A stretch of DNA of 64,000 nucleotides from Caldimonas brevitalea (GTDB lineage Bacteria; Pseudomonadota; Gammaproteobacteria; Burkholderiales; Burkholderiaceae_C), in contig NZ_CP011371.1 in assembly GCF_001017435.1 (NCBI RefSeq), positions 682,001-746,000 of the forward strand. Direction: 5' to 3'. Under the pieces are notes generated by a model. It was given only the letters and a program-made list of their open reading frames with translations, made no database searches and was not told the DNA's origin. The position numbers and the translations under genes are program-made. Shown here piece by piece: positions 34,801-43,736 of this stretch. Position 1 is the first letter of the stretch. Every line of letters begins with the position of its first letter.

Positions 34801-35578
34801 GAACAGCGTGGAGACCTATGCCACCCGGTTGACCGACGACGAATACGCGCAGCTGTACAAGACCAGCACCTACTTCCGCAACGAAGCCGGCGATCAGCTG
34901 GACCGCCCTCAGCACGACCTGGTGCCGTTCACCGCCGTGCCGCGTTTTGTCGCGGGCACCGGCATGAACCTGGTCAAGCAGCTGACCACCCCGGTGATGC
35001 ATCGGCTGCCGATCGGCCCGGTCGCCCCCGACCGCCGGCTGCCGGCCGATCTGCTGCGCCTGACAGACGAAGGCGGCCCGGCCGCGCCGGGTACGCCGCT
35101 GCGGCAGGCCGGCGGCCCGCGCCCTCAACGCGAATGGCCGCGCGACGACGAACTGGGCCCGCGCATCAGCATGCAAGAGCTGTTGGCGCGGCCGCTGCGC
35201 CCGGGCAGGGAGGGTGTCATCCTGACCGACGACGAGATCCGCCTGGGCGACGTGTACACCCTGAGTTCGGAGACCGGCGTGGAATACGCGCTCGCGATCG
35301 AGCGGGTCGAGGGGCGTGAGGTCTTCAAGCTCTACAGCGGCGATGCCTGGTCCTCCGGCGTGCCCCAGACCGGCACCCACATCGGCCACACCCATCCGAA
35401 CGAGGTCGACGGCCAGCAGTTCCCGTCGAGGGCGGACATGCGCAGTGCCACCAACATGGTGGACCGGCTGCGGACCTATGACGATGGTGTGGAGCCGCCT
35501 GAACAGTTCATCATCTGGGGCTCCGGAGACCACGACTACACCGTCTACTACGGCGGGGCGTACAAGGTCGACGACTGA
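31847..35578 (+). CDS. Polymorphic-toxin-like protein: annexin-like repeats, ParB-like region, C-terminal JAMM motif
   Basis: 1243 residues from ATG 31847 with GGGAGA upstream; the frame extends earlier without family-like sequence. After a Pro/Gln-rich start come four clear annexin-like units, each with GxGTDE-type loops (GWGTDEG near 64, GWGVDEQ near 229, GAGTDEG near 312, GAGTDED near 396), and one degenerate unit at about 125-215. A hydrophobic Ala/Gly-rich stretch at about 575-625 follows. Residues about 880-975 look ParB-like (VPIRSIRSQHSVDG, later LDGVGRVEAVR). The C-terminus has a classic JAMM metallopeptidase motif, His1181-x-His1183 and Ser1194-x-x-Asp1197, within HTHPNEVDGQQFPSRADM. 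This modular layout is typical of secreted polymorphic toxins. No cognate immunity gene is obvious next door. Confidence 0.75.
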   Translation: MIISGHGSPQLPSDLPTWRPPQQPQRQPGTTQPNTGGPPRYTEQQATADAKALWEATKGGLTGWGTDEGVVWNTLKGKSATDLETLKRTFKQNYRHDLEQVLDDEFDGVDEDHARALMRGSEHRSGSDAVEVEAELEGIFGDDQEILKLLESRTAPERGQVAVAYAARHGGPKDEPGARAFLLERLKTEGGFSTDEMARARGLLLPEGGDVAAGEARAGAAKVKVAVDGWGVDEQTLKDLFAGKTPEQIKAIESAYEQAYGHELRDRLHDELEGSDQQLVFHLLDPAQGGDPAAKSLWQTRQDALRLHAAVDGAGTDEGALRRVLEGKTPTELRAIETAYRQEYGIDLRQRLKEDLSGTEGDEILHLLEARDPQDPGAAEWQARHDALRLRDAVDGAGTDEDTLRAILGGRSKSQIDAIAQAYREEYGDDLRGDLTDDLDGRDEFELVGQLYDRGAIDFESDPRAAIAEQIRRGREMQAYEKDDKPGFWGTAGRVLAPPLLLADVTGTDPIDVGQQVLHGDLDFETDSARLDRTLDEAERALQAGDLPTAARYAGFSEQNVRSLIETKNSASEAAATGAAVVAATAVTIGTAGTASPLMVAVMAGAAGGMSSGVTYGTLNSQAGGTEIARQVTINTVSGATGAVPLGRGGVVLSMADDSAAQASRQGALRGLRETATDGAWVGGQNGAADGVVRTSTDSSTWQHGIDKGLQQVALNGLIGGGGGALTGGVTGALLSPVVRLRAPAARPGGEQPTVHTDGAVPPGTGRPVSARTGGPADRDGQPVPLSDEVPASPSGPAARDAGGDVQVSPVRQGPVVSVSTEPSPAYLTQVGLPPTQGDSGGVVAMVKKFANRDGLREFASAVSSTPRVKRHNTSAWITGRLNPGDYARLQVPIRSIRSQHSVDGAAAEKTAQRAASIQRWLEEHPQATTLDMRTLDELAGSTGSIQVGWHSGDRFITLDGVGRVEAVRTALRGYEAQHGAAHPLNSVETYATRLTDDEYAQLYKTSTYFRNEAGDQLDRPQHDLVPFTAVPRFVAGTGMNLVKQLTTPVMHRLPIGPVAPDRRLPADLLRLTDEGGPAAPGTPLRQAGGPRPQREWPRDDELGPRISMQELLARPLRPGREGVILTDDEIRLGDVYTLSSETGVEYALAIERVEGREVFKLYSGDAWSSGVPQTGTHIGHTHPNEVDGQQFPSRADMRSATNMVDRLRTYDDGVEPPEQFIIWGSGDHDYTVYYGGAYKVDD

Positions 35579-35585
35579 GGGGCGA

Positions 35586-35605
35586 ACGGGCCGTGGCCGG
35601 CCCGT
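35586..35605. terminator. Hairpin between convergent genes
   Basis: ACGGGCCG-TGGC-CGGCCCGT forms a perfect 8-bp stem between the toxin-like gene and the SRPBCC gene. No T run follows on either side, so it is only a likely bidirectional end signal. Confidence 0.5.
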
Positions 35606-35624
35606 CCTCGCGCGTGGGCCGGCG

Positions 35625-36113
35625 TCAGCGCCCGGCGTCGGCCGCCAACGCCTCCAACTGGTCGATGCAGGTGTTCCAGCCGTCGAAGAACCCCATCTCT
35701 TCGTGCCGGTCGCGCGTGGCCTGGTCCGGGTGCATCACGGTGGCGACGTATCGTGTGCCCGACCCTTCGTCGTCCATCGTGACGAGGGCCGTGAACGGCA
35801 TCCAGGCGGTGGCGGGGCGCCAGCCCCCTGTCAGCACGGAAGTGAACGCGATGCGGCGTTGCGAAACGATCTCCAGAAAGCAGCCCGGGTTGTCGCTGGT
35901 GCCACCGTCGGGGCCACGCATGAAGGTGTAGAACCCGCCGCCGGGACGCAGGTCGAATTCGCGCACTTCGGTCGTCCAGGGGCGGGGGCACCACCATTGT
36001 TTCAGCAGCTCGGGCTCGGTCCAGGCGCGCCACAGGGCGGCCCGCGGGGCACGCACGAGGCGCGAGATGACGAGGTCGTGAGCGTCAGCGGGGACGGCGC
36101 TTGGGTTGGACAT
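35625..36113 (-). CDS. SRPBCC/AHSA1-family protein
   Basis: 162 residues from ATG 36113 with GGAGGAG upstream. The START-like fold of the AHSA1 group is shown by ISRLVRAPRAALWRAWTEPE, LLKQWWCPRPWTT, then RPGGGFYTFMRGPDG and the final GFFDGWNTCIDQLEAL helix. These proteins bind small hydrophobic ligands; many are paired with an ArsR regulator, as here, where the upstream ArsR gene overlaps by 29 bases. The pair forms a common two-gene unit whose ligand is generally unknown. Confidence 0.88.
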   Translation of the reverse strand: MSNPSAVPADAHDLVISRLVRAPRAALWRAWTEPELLKQWWCPRPWTTEVREFDLRPGGGFYTFMRGPDGGTSDNPGCFLEIVSQRRIAFTSVLTGGWRPATAWMPFTALVTMDDEGSGTRYVATVMHPDQATRDRHEEMGFFDGWNTCIDQLEALAADAGR

Positions 36114-36453
36114 CAGACAACTCCTCCTGGTGAAGGTTTTCGACAAAGGCGGCCATCCGGTCGGATCGCGCCTCCCATGTGGCACGCTGCTCGGCGATCC
36201 ATCGCTGCGCCTCGGACAGCGGCGCAGGGACCAGCTCGCAGGTGCGCACCCGCCCGACCTTGTTGGAACGGATCAGGCCACTACGTTCCAGCACCGACAG
36301 GTGCTTCATGAAAGACGGAAGCGCCATCGCGAACGGCGCCGCCAGCGTGGACACGGTCTCCGGGCCCCGACCCAGCCGGCTCACGATCGCGCAGCGCGTG
36401 GGGTCGGCCAGCGCGTAGAACACCGCCGACAGCTGGGCGTATTGGTTAGCCAT
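36085..36453 (-). CDS. ArsR-family transcriptional regulator
   Basis: 122 residues from ATG 36453 (MANQYAQLSAVFYALADPTR). Winged-helix motifs: DPTRCAIVSRLGRGPETVST, then ALPSFMKHLSVLERSGLIRS and the wing GRVRTCEL. It lacks the CxC metal site of true ArsR/SmtB sensors, so it is probably a non-metal member that regulates the overlapping SRPBCC gene. The weak ribosome site makes the start somewhat uncertain. Confidence 0.88.
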   Translation of the reverse strand: MANQYAQLSAVFYALADPTRCAIVSRLGRGPETVSTLAAPFAMALPSFMKHLSVLERSGLIRSNKVGRVRTCELVPAPLSEAQRWIAEQRATWEARSDRMAAFVENLHQEELSDVQPKRRPR

Positions 36454-36674
36454 TCGGATTAGTATCGGGTGTAAGGGCGGCCGTGGCAAGGACTGCTGCA
36501 GATCGGATGCCGGCGCGCTTCGGCGCCTCGCATGCGGGTCTGCCGAGAGGGCTCGACTCGAAGCCCAGGTGCGGGCCCTGGTGGAGCCCTAAGAGGTCGC
36601 CCACCGCCTTGTGCCGAGCCTGCAAGTCAAGGTACTGTTCTCGAACCTACTGGCTCTTGCGCACCACACACCCC

Positions 36675-37199
36675 ATGCACCTCGATTGGTTTCAACCCGC
36701 CCGTCTGGCAGCCCGCCTCTCGCATGGCGGTGTCCCGAATCGCGAAGTCGCCTATTTGATGCTGGCCAGCCTGCTGTTCAGCTCGGTCATCTTCTATGGC
36801 GCCTTCACCTGGGCCAATCCGCCGTGGACCTGGTTGTCCCTCTACGAATTTGTCGTCGTGGTCGCCATCACGGTGGTGGGCATGGGCAAGTGCTACGAGG
36901 CGGCCGGCGCAGACGCCAACCCGCGCTTCGCGGCGGACTTCAGCTGCCTCACGTTCCCGGTTTGGCTGTGGACCACGGTCTTGATCTGGTCGGTTTACTG
37001 GGGTGGCGTCTTCGCGTTCCGCTCGGGCGTGTTCGCGGCCTACCGCTTCGACCAGATGGGGCTGGCCAAGAACCTTGCCCTGATCGGTGGCAGCTTTGGC
37101 TGGCTGTGGACCTTTTTGGCCCTGGTCTTCTCGCAGGTCGTGTTCTTTGCCTGGATGGCCCGTGTGCTGAGAGTGGCGGCGAAGAAGGTTGAGGCGTGA
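36675..37199 (+). CDS. Hypothetical membrane protein (four hydrophobic segments)
   Basis: 174 residues from ATG 36675 (MHLDWFQPARLAARLSHGG). Four strongly hydrophobic stretches are visible: LMLASLLFSSVIFYGAF, LYEFVVVVAITVVGMG, WLWTTVLIWSVYWGGVFAF and FGWLWTFLALVFSQVVFFAW. I do not recognise the family. It stands alone between the ArsR unit and a convergent MFS transporter. Confidence 0.65.
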   Translation: MHLDWFQPARLAARLSHGGVPNREVAYLMLASLLFSSVIFYGAFTWANPPWTWLSLYEFVVVVAITVVGMGKCYEAAGADANPRFAADFSCLTFPVWLWTTVLIWSVYWGGVFAFRSGVFAAYRFDQMGLAKNLALIGGSFGWLWTFLALVFSQVVFFAWMARVLRVAAKKVEA

Positions 37200-37307
37200 A
37201 CGTGGGCGCCGCAAGCGTCATTGCGACCTAGAACAAGAGGGAGCGGTCACTCTGCGACGCGCTTGGCGGCGCCGAGCCTGCCGCTATGCCGGCGGCAGGC
37301 TGTGCCT

Positions 37308-38681
37308 TCAGTCCCGCACCGCCGACATCGCGCGGTTCACGCGCAGCGCGAGCAGCGTGCAGACCGCGCCGGACAACAGATAAAACGTCACCGACACCAG
37401 CCCGAAGCGCACCGACAGCGCCAGCGCCACCAGCGGCGCGAAGGCGGCACCGATCAACCAGGCCAGGTCGGCGGTCAGCGCGGCGCCGCTGTAACGGAAA
37501 CGCGGCAAGAAGTTGGCGGTGACCGTGCCGGCCGATTGGCCGTACGACAGGCCCAGCAGCACGAAGCCCACCAGGATGAAAATGTCCTGGCCCAGCGTGC
37601 CGCCGTCGAGCAGCAGCGGCGCGAACAGGCTGAACACCGCGATCAGCACCGCCAGCGTCCCCAAGGTGCGGCGCCGGCCGATGCGGTCGGCCACCAGGCC
37701 CGAGATCGGCATGGCCGCGGCCGCCAGCAGCGCGCCGACGATCTGCACCGTCAGGAACTCGCCGATCACCTGGTCTGAATACAGCCGCACCCACGACAGC
37801 GGGAACACCGTGATGATGTGAAACAGTGCAAAGCTGGCCAGCGCGGCGAAGGCGCCGATGAAGACGTTGTGGCCCTGCATCGTGAACAATTCACGCACGT
37901 TGCACGGCTCGAGCTCGTGCGCTTCGAGCTCCCGCTCGTACTCGTGCGTCACCACCAGGCGCAGCCGCGCGAACAGCGCCACGACGTTGATCGCAAACGC
38001 GGCGAAGAACGGGTAACGCCAGCCCCAGCCGAGGAAGTCCGCGCTCGACAGGTTGCCCCACAGATAGGCGAACAGACTGCAGGCGACCAGGAAGCCGAGC
38101 GGCGCGCCCAGCTGCCCCAGCATCGCGTACCAGCCGCGGCGGTTTTCGGGGGCGTTCAGCGCCAGCAGCGACGGCAGGCCGTCCCAGGAGCCGCCCAGCG
38201 CCAGGCCTTGGCCGATGCGGCACAAGGCGAGCAGCGCGATGGCCGTGGCGCCCATGCTCTCGTAGCTGGGCAGCAAGGCCATCCCCGCGGTCGAGCTGCC
38301 GAGCAGGAACAGCGCGACGGTCAGCTTGGTGCTGCGGCCGAAGCGGCGCTGGATCTGCATGCCGGCGAGCGTGCCGAGCGGGCGCACGACAAACGCGAAC
38401 GCGAACAGCACGAAGGCGTACAGCGTGCCTTCCAGCCGGTCGACGTAGGGAAAAAATACGGCCGGAAATACCAGCACCGACGCGATGCCGTAGACGAAAA
38501 AGTCGAAATATTCCGACGCCCGGCCGATCACGACGCCGACGGCGATGTCGCCCGGGGCGACGCTGGCGTCGTCCTGCGCCGGTGGCGCCGATGCGCCGTG
38601 CGGCGAGCGCTGGCGCGCCGCCGCGGGGTGAGCAGAGGTGGAGAGAGGAGGGTGGAGGGGGTGGGTTCCAGGGCTCGACAT
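37308..38681 (-). CDS. MFS transporter, metabolite:H+ symporter type
   Basis: 457 residues from ATG 38681. The first 45 residues are Pro/Ser/Ala-rich and polar. The membrane core starts GDIAVGVVIGRASEYFDFFV, equivalent to the GxxxEWYDF start of MHS transporters, followed by FVVRPLGTLAGMQIQRRFGR and a central motif A VADRIGRRRTL. MHS members import organic acids or osmolytes with protons. It is divergent from cyoA and shares that 116-base promoter region. Confidence 0.88.
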   Translation of the reverse strand: MSSPGTHPLHPPLSTSAHPAAARQRSPHGASAPPAQDDASVAPGDIAVGVVIGRASEYFDFFVYGIASVLVFPAVFFPYVDRLEGTLYAFVLFAFAFVVRPLGTLAGMQIQRRFGRSTKLTVALFLLGSSTAGMALLPSYESMGATAIALLALCRIGQGLALGGSWDGLPSLLALNAPENRRGWYAMLGQLGAPLGFLVACSLFAYLWGNLSSADFLGWGWRYPFFAAFAINVVALFARLRLVVTHEYERELEAHELEPCNVRELFTMQGHNVFIGAFAALASFALFHIITVFPLSWVRLYSDQVIGEFLTVQIVGALLAAAAMPISGLVADRIGRRRTLGTLAVLIAVFSLFAPLLLDGGTLGQDIFILVGFVLLGLSYGQSAGTVTANFLPRFRYSGAALTADLAWLIGAAFAPLVALALSVRFGLVSVTFYLLSGAVCTLLALRVNRAMSAVRD

Positions 38682-38723
38682 GGTGCTCCGCAACGGGGTG
38701 GGCTGGGACAAAATGTCCAATCG

Positions 38724-38737
38724 TTGACTTGGGTCAA
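38724..38737. promoter_or_regulatory. FNR/ANR-like palindrome upstream of cyoA
   Basis: TTGACTTGGGTCAA is a perfect palindrome with the TTGAN-N4-NTCAA layout recognised by FNR/ANR proteins. It lies about 60 bases before cyoA and 43 bases before the divergent MFS gene. Oxygen-dependent control of the quinol oxidase genes would fit. Confidence 0.65.
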
Positions 38738-38797
38738 TCAAGATACATTCCCGCCCAACGCGCAACTATCGTTTTCCCGCGCGCGATGGGCACCTGA

Positions 38798-39871
38798 ATG
38801 TCTTCCTCACCCTCGCACCTCCAAACCGCTGTTCGCCTCGGCCTGCCGGGCCTGCTGACCCTGTTGCTGGCCGGCTGCGACACCGTCGTGATGAAGCCGT
38901 CCGGCGACATCGCCGCGCAGCAGGCCCAGCTCATCGTCACGTCGACGCTGCTGATGCTGCTGATCATCGTGCCGGTGATCGCGCTGACGCTGTTCTTCGC
39001 CTTCCGCTACCGCCAGTCCAACACCGAGGCCACCTACAGCCCCGACTGGGACCATTCGACCCGCTTGGAGCTGGTGATCTGGGGCGCGCCGCTGTTGATC
39101 ATCATCGCGCTCGGCGCGCTGACCTGGATCAGCACCCACAAGCTCGATCCGTATCGCCCGCTGGAGCGCCTCGACGCCAACCGCCCGATCCCGGAAGGTG
39201 TGCAGCCGCTGGAAGTCCAGGTGGTCGCGCTCGACTGGAAGTGGTTGTTCCTCTACCCCGAGCAAGGCATCGCGACCGTCAACGAGATGGCCGCACCGGT
39301 GGACCGGCCGATCCGCTTCCGGATCACCGCGTCGACCGTGATGAACTCCTTCTACATCCCGGCGCTGGCTGGCCAGGTCTACGCCATGCCGGGCATGGAA
39401 ACCAAGCTGCATGCGGTGATCAACAAGGCCGGTGTCTACGACGGCTTCTCCGCCAACTTCAGCGGCGACGGCTTCTCGCACATGCGCTTCAAGTTCCACG
39501 GCCTGTCCGACGCCGACTTCGAGCGCTGGGTGGCCGGCCACAAGACCGAGGGCCAGCAGGTCCTGGGCCGGGCCGACTACCTGAAGCTGGAGCAACCCAG
39601 CGAACGCGAGCCGGTGCGCCGCTACGCCAGCGTGGAGCAGGGCCTGTGGGACGCCATCGTCAACCGTTGTGTCGACAGCAGCAAGATGTGCATGCACCAG
39701 ATGATGGCCATCGACGCCGCCGGCGGCCTGGGCAAAGGCAGCATCGACGGCGTGGCCCGCAAGGCCTGGCGCACGTCGGAGCGCCCCTACGTGACGGCGC
39801 TCTGCACGCCCGACAACCCGCGCGGCCTGACCGCCGCCCTCGGCAGCGACACCAGCGCCCTGCAACCCTGA
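38798..39871 (+). CDS. cyoA: Quinol oxidase subunit II
   Basis: 357 residues. The N-terminus is a lipoprotein signal ending LLLAGC, as in CyoA. Two membrane helices follow, then a periplasmic cupredoxin-like domain (LDWKWLFLYPEQGIATVNEM, MNSFYIPALAGQVYAMPGME, NFSGDGFSHMRFKFHG). The CuA Cys ligands of cytochrome c oxidases are absent, which marks a quinol-oxidising enzyme. The C-terminal tail has extra Cys residues and is longer than in E. coli. It is the first gene of the cyo operon and lies under the FNR-like palindrome. Confidence 0.95.
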   Translation: MSSSPSHLQTAVRLGLPGLLTLLLAGCDTVVMKPSGDIAAQQAQLIVTSTLLMLLIIVPVIALTLFFAFRYRQSNTEATYSPDWDHSTRLELVIWGAPLLIIIALGALTWISTHKLDPYRPLERLDANRPIPEGVQPLEVQVVALDWKWLFLYPEQGIATVNEMAAPVDRPIRFRITASTVMNSFYIPALAGQVYAMPGMETKLHAVINKAGVYDGFSANFSGDGFSHMRFKFHGLSDADFERWVAGHKTEGQQVLGRADYLKLEQPSEREPVRRYASVEQGLWDAIVNRCVDSSKMCMHQMMAIDAAGGLGKGSIDGVARKAWRTSERPYVTALCTPDNPRGLTAALGSDTSALQP

Positions 39872-39925
39872 GTCCGCCGCCGGCTGACGTCGTTCTCGCC
39901 CTCTCGCGCCTACTCGAGACCCAAG

Positions 39926-41929
39926 ATGCTCGACCACCAACGACCCGACCATCCTCTCCTCGGCCGCCTCGGCTGGGACGCGATTCCGCTCCACGACCCC
40001 ATCCTGCTGGCCACCTTCGTGGCCGTTGCGCTCGGTGGTGCCGCCCTGCTGGGCGGGCTGACCTACTACCGCCTGTGGGGCACCTTGTGGCGCGACTGGA
40101 TCACCAGCATCGACCACAAGAAGATCGGCATCATGTACATGGTGCTGGGCCTGGTGATGCTGCTGCGCGGCTTTGCCGACGCCATCATGATGCGTGCCCA
40201 GCAGGCCATCGCCTTCGGGGATTCCGCCGGATTCTTGCCGCCGCACCACTACGACCAGATCTTCACGGCCCACGGCGTGATCATGATCTTCTTCGTCGCG
40301 ATGCCGCTGGTCACCGGCTTCATGAACTACATCGTGCCGCTGCAGATCGGCGCGCGCGACGTGGCGTTTCCGTTCCTGAACAACTTCAGTTTCTGGATGA
40401 CGGCCAGCGGCGCGGTACTGGTGATGATGTCGCTGTTCGTCGGCGAGTTCGCGCGCACCGGCTGGCTGGCCTATCCGCCGCTGTCGGGCATCTTGCAGAG
40501 CCCGGGGGTGGGGGTGGACTACTACCTGTGGTCCTTGCAGATTGCGGGGGTGGGCACGACGCTGTCGGGCATCAACCTGATCGCCACCATCATCAAGATG
40601 CGCGCGCCCGGCATGACGATGATGAAGATGCCGGTGTTCACCTGGACCTCGCTGTGCACCAACGTGCTGATCGTGGCGGCCTTCCCGGTGCTGACCGCCG
40701 TGCTGGCGCTGCTGTCGCTCGACCGTTACGTCGACACCAACTTCTTCACCAACGATCTTGGCGGCAACGCCATGATGTACGTGAACCTGATCTGGATCTG
40801 GGGCCACCCCGAGGTCTACATCCTGGTGCTGCCAGTGTTCGGCATCTTCTCGGAGGTGGTGTCCACCTTCAGCCGCAAGAAGCTGTTCGGTTATGCCTCG
40901 ATGGTGTACGCGACGGTGGTCATCACCATCCTGTCCTACCTGGTCTGGCTGCACCACTTCTTTACGATGGGCTCCGGTGCCAGCGTGAACTCCTTCTTCG
41001 GCATCACGACGATGATCATTTCGATCCCGACCGGGGCCAAGATCTTCAACTGGTTGTTCACGATGTACCGCGGCCGCATCCGCTTCGAGGTGCCGATGCT
41101 GTGGACCGTCGGTTTCATGGTCACCTTCGTGATCGGCGGCATGACGGGTGTGCTGCTGGCGGTGCCGCCGGCCGACTTCGTGCTGCACAACAGCCTGTTC
41201 CTGATCGCGCACTTCCACAACGTGATCATCGGCGGCGTGCTGTTCGGCCTGTTCGCCGGCATCACCTACTGGTACCCGAAGGCCTTCGGCTACAAGCTCG
41301 ACCCGTTCTGGGGCAAAGTTTCGTTCTGGTGCTGGCTGATCGGCTTCTATCTCGCCTTCATGCCGCTGTACGTGCTGGGCCTGATGGGCGTGACGCGTCG
41401 CATGAGCCAGTTCGAAGACCCGTCGCTGCAGATCTGGTTCCAGATCGCCGCACTGGGTGCGGGCGTGATCGCGGTGGGCATCGCCGCCTTCATCATCCAG
41501 CTGGTGGTGAGCTACCGCCGCCGCGAGCAGCTGCGTGACCACACCGGCGACCCGTGGGACGGCCGCACGCTGGAATGGTCGACCGCCTCGCCGCCGCCCG
41601 ACTACAACTTCGCCTTCACGCCCATCGTGCACGACAACGACGCCTGGTTCGACATGAAGAACCGCGGCCACGAGCGTCCGGTGACCGGCTTCAAGGCCAT
41701 CCACATGCCCAAGAACACGGCGGCCGGCTTCGTGATCGCGGTGCTGTCCACGGTCTGCGGTTTCGCGCTGATCTGGCACATCTGGTGGCTGGCGGGCCTG
41801 TCGTTCGCGGCGACGCTGCTGGCGACCATCGTCCACACCTTCAACTACAAGCGCGACTACTACATCCCGGCGGAACAGGTGGCGCGTACCGAGGGCGAGC
41901 GCACCCAAGCGCTTGCCGCCCTGGCCTGA
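39926..41929 (+). CDS. cyoB: Quinol oxidase subunit I
   Basis: 667 residues, the normal CyoB length. This catalytic subunit binds two haems and CuB and pumps protons. Visible signatures: [15 protein letters not shown] (CuB His with cross-linked Tyr), WLHHFFTMG (CuB His pair), and [12 protein letters not shown] (haem ligands). The D-channel region appears as [19 protein letters not shown]. It starts 54 bases after cyoA and is followed after 18 bases by cyoC. Confidence 0.97.
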   Translation: MLDHQRPDHPLLGRLGWDAIPLHDPILLATFVAVALGGAALLGGLTYYRLWGTLWRDWITSIDHKKIGIMYMVLGLVMLLRGFADAIMMRAQQAIAFGDSAGFLPPHHYDQIFTAHGVIMIFFVAMPLVTGFMNYIVPLQIGARDVAFPFLNNFSFWMTASGAVLVMMSLFVGEFARTGWLAYPPLSGILQSPGVGVDYYLWSLQIAGVGTTLSGINLIATIIKMRAPGMTMMKMPVFTWTSLCTNVLIVAAFPVLTAVLALLSLDRYVDTNFFTNDLGGNAMMYVNLIWIWGHPEVYILVLPVFGIFSEVVSTFSRKKLFGYASMVYATVVITILSYLVWLHHFFTMGSGASVNSFFGITTMIISIPTGAKIFNWLFTMYRGRIRFEVPMLWTVGFMVTFVIGGMTGVLLAVPPADFVLHNSLFLIAHFHNVIIGGVLFGLFAGITYWYPKAFGYKLDPFWGKVSFWCWLIGFYLAFMPLYVLGLMGVTRRMSQFEDPSLQIWFQIAALGAGVIAVGIAAFIIQLVVSYRRREQLRDHTGDPWDGRTLEWSTASPPPDYNFAFTPIVHDNDAWFDMKNRGHERPVTGFKAIHMPKNTAAGFVIAVLSTVCGFALIWHIWWLAGLSFAATLLATIVHTFNYKRDYYIPAEQVARTEGERTQALAALA

Positions 41930-41947
41930 AGAGAGCGAGACATCCTC

Positions 41948-42577
41948 ATGCTCAGCCCCCAAACCCTCTCCGCAGTCGAACGCCTGCCGCGCTTCTACGA
42001 CCACGACGGCGAGCACCATCCCCAGCAAGGCACGCTGCTGGGCTTCTGGCTCTACCTGATGAGCGACTGCCTCATCTTCGCCGTGCTGTTCGCCACCTAC
42101 GCGGTGCTCGGGCGCAGCTATGCGGCCGGCCCGTCAGGCGCCGACCTGTTCGATCTGCCGCTGGTGGCAGCCAACACCGCCTTGCTGCTGTTCTCGTCGA
42201 TCACCTATGGCATGGCGATGATCGCGATGCAGCATGGCCGCCGCAACGGCGTGCTGGCCTGGCTGGCTGTCACCGGCCTGCTCGGTTTCGGCTTCCTGGG
42301 ACTGGAGCTGTACGAGTTCAACCACCTGATCCACGAGGGTGCCGGCCCGCAGCGCAGCGCCTTCCTGTCGTCCTTCTTCGCATTGGTCGGCACGCACGGG
42401 CTGCACGTGGCCTTCGGCATCGTCTGGCTGGTGGTGCTGATGCTGCAGGTGGGCAAGCTGGGGCTGATCCCCGAGAACAAGCGCCGTCTGATGTGCTTGT
42501 CGATGTTCTGGCACTTCCTGGACGTGATCTGGATCGGCGTGTTCACCTTTGTCTATCTGATGGGAGTGCTGCCATGA
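41948..42577 (+). CDS. cyoC: Quinol oxidase subunit III
   Basis: 209 residues with five hydrophobic helices, the usual CyoC form. Motifs include [20 protein letters not shown], and the last helices with [14 protein letters not shown] and [18 protein letters not shown]. The subunit supports stability and proton supply to subunit I. Its stop codon overlaps the cyoD start (ATGA at 42574-42577). Confidence 0.96.
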   Translation: MLSPQTLSAVERLPRFYDHDGEHHPQQGTLLGFWLYLMSDCLIFAVLFATYAVLGRSYAAGPSGADLFDLPLVAANTALLLFSSITYGMAMIAMQHGRRNGVLAWLAVTGLLGFGFLGLELYEFNHLIHEGAGPQRSAFLSSFFALVGTHGLHVAFGIVWLVVLMLQVGKLGLIPENKRRLMCLSMFWHFLDVIWIGVFTFVYLMGVLP

Positions 42578-42954
42578 CGAACCCCAAGCCGCACCACGAT
42601 CACGGCCACGATGACCATGACGACGCCGGCTACCACGCCACCGTCAAAGGCTATGTGACCGGCTTTCTGCTGTCGGTGGTGCTGACCGCCATCCCGTTCT
42701 GGCTGGTGATGGGCAAGGTGTTGTCGACGCCGGGCGCCACCGCGCTGGTGATCCTCGGCTTCGCGGCGGTGCAGATCATCGTCCACATGGTGTATTTCCT
42801 GCACCTCAACAGCAAGGTGGAAGGCGGATGGTCGATGCTGGCGCTGATCTTCACCGTCGCGGTGGTGGTGATCATGCTGGCCGGCTCGATCTGGGTGATG
42901 TACCACCTCAACACCAACATGATGCCGGTGCACGACATGCGCAACATGCCCTGA
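42574..42954 (+). CDS. cyoD: Quinol oxidase subunit IV
   Basis: 126 residues. A His/Asp-rich N-terminus ([20 protein letters not shown]) is followed by three membrane helices, including [20 protein letters not shown], the conserved CyoD signature. It assists assembly of the oxidase. Translation is coupled to cyoC by a four-base overlap. Confidence 0.95.
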   Translation: MTNPKPHHDHGHDDHDDAGYHATVKGYVTGFLLSVVLTAIPFWLVMGKVLSTPGATALVILGFAAVQIIVHMVYFLHLNSKVEGGWSMLALIFTVAVVVIMLAGSIWVMYHLNTNMMPVHDMRNMP

Positions 42955-42968
42955 CCCAGGGCCTTGCC

Positions 42969-43736
42969 GTGAGCGACTCGCCTTCCCGCCCACCCCGCCG
43001 GCGTGGCTCCTTCGTCGCGCTGCTGGTCGCCGGCGCGCTGGTGTTCGCGGGTTTGCTCGCGCTGGGCGTGTGGCAGTTGCAGCGGCTGTCATGGAAGCAG
43101 GACCTGATCGCGCGCGTCGAGCAGCGCCTGCAGGCCGAGCCGGTGGCAGCACCCGCGCCCGCCGCATGGCCAGGCCTGACCCGCGGGGCCGACGAATACC
43201 GCCGCGTTCGCGTGCGCGGCCACTACGCCCACCAGCTCGAAACTTTGGTGCAGGCCACCACCGAGCTGGGCAGCGGCTATTGGGTGCTGACCCCGCTGTA
43301 CAGCGAGCAAGGCTATTGGGTGCTGGTCAACCGCGGTTTCGTGCCGCCTGAACGACGCCTGCCGACGCAGCGCCCGGCGCCGGCCGGACCGCAGGAGGTC
43401 GTCGGTCTGCTGCGCCTCACCGAGCCCGAGGGGCGCTTACTGCAGCGCAACGACCCGGCGGCCGGGCGCTGGTACTCGCGCGACGTGCAGGCGATCGCGC
43501 TCGCACGGGCGCTGGGCCAGCCGCCCCACGCCGGGCCCGTGGCGCCCTATTTCATCGACGCTGCGGCCGACGCCGGCGCCTCGACTGCCTGGCCACGGCC
43601 GGGCCTGACCGTGGTGCGGTTCAGCAACAGCCACCTCGTCTACGCCCTGACCTGGTTCACGCTGGCCGCTATGCTGGCGGGCGCCATGGCCTATCTGGTG
43701 CGCGAGGAGCGCCGTCAGCGCCGGGTCGCCGGGTGA
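42969..43736 (+). CDS. SURF1-family oxidase assembly protein
   Basis: 255 residues from GTG 42969, 15 bases after cyoD. Two terminal membrane helices flank a periplasmic domain with the family signature: LGVWQLQRLSWKQDLIARVE near the start, GYWVLTPL and GYWVLVNRGFVPPERR in the middle, and NSHLVYALTWFTLAAMLAG at the end. SURF1 proteins help insert haem into subunit I. Here SURF1 takes the place where many cyo operons carry cyoE, which is absent. Confidence 0.92.
   Translation: MSDSPSRPPRRRGSFVALLVAGALVFAGLLALGVWQLQRLSWKQDLIARVEQRLQAEPVAAPAPAAWPGLTRGADEYRRVRVRGHYAHQLETLVQATTELGSGYWVLTPLYSEQGYWVLVNRGFVPPERRLPTQRPAPAGPQEVVGLLRLTEPEGRLLQRNDPAAGRWYSRDVQAIALARALGQPPHAGPVAPYFIDAAADAGASTAWPRPGLTVVRFSNSHLVYALTWFTLAAMLAGAMAYLVREERRQRRVAG

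Noticed and set aside
38807..42028. 1073-codon minus-strand frame opposite cyoAB
   Set aside because: His/Gly/Arg-rich shadow of cyoAB, whose motifs are complete.
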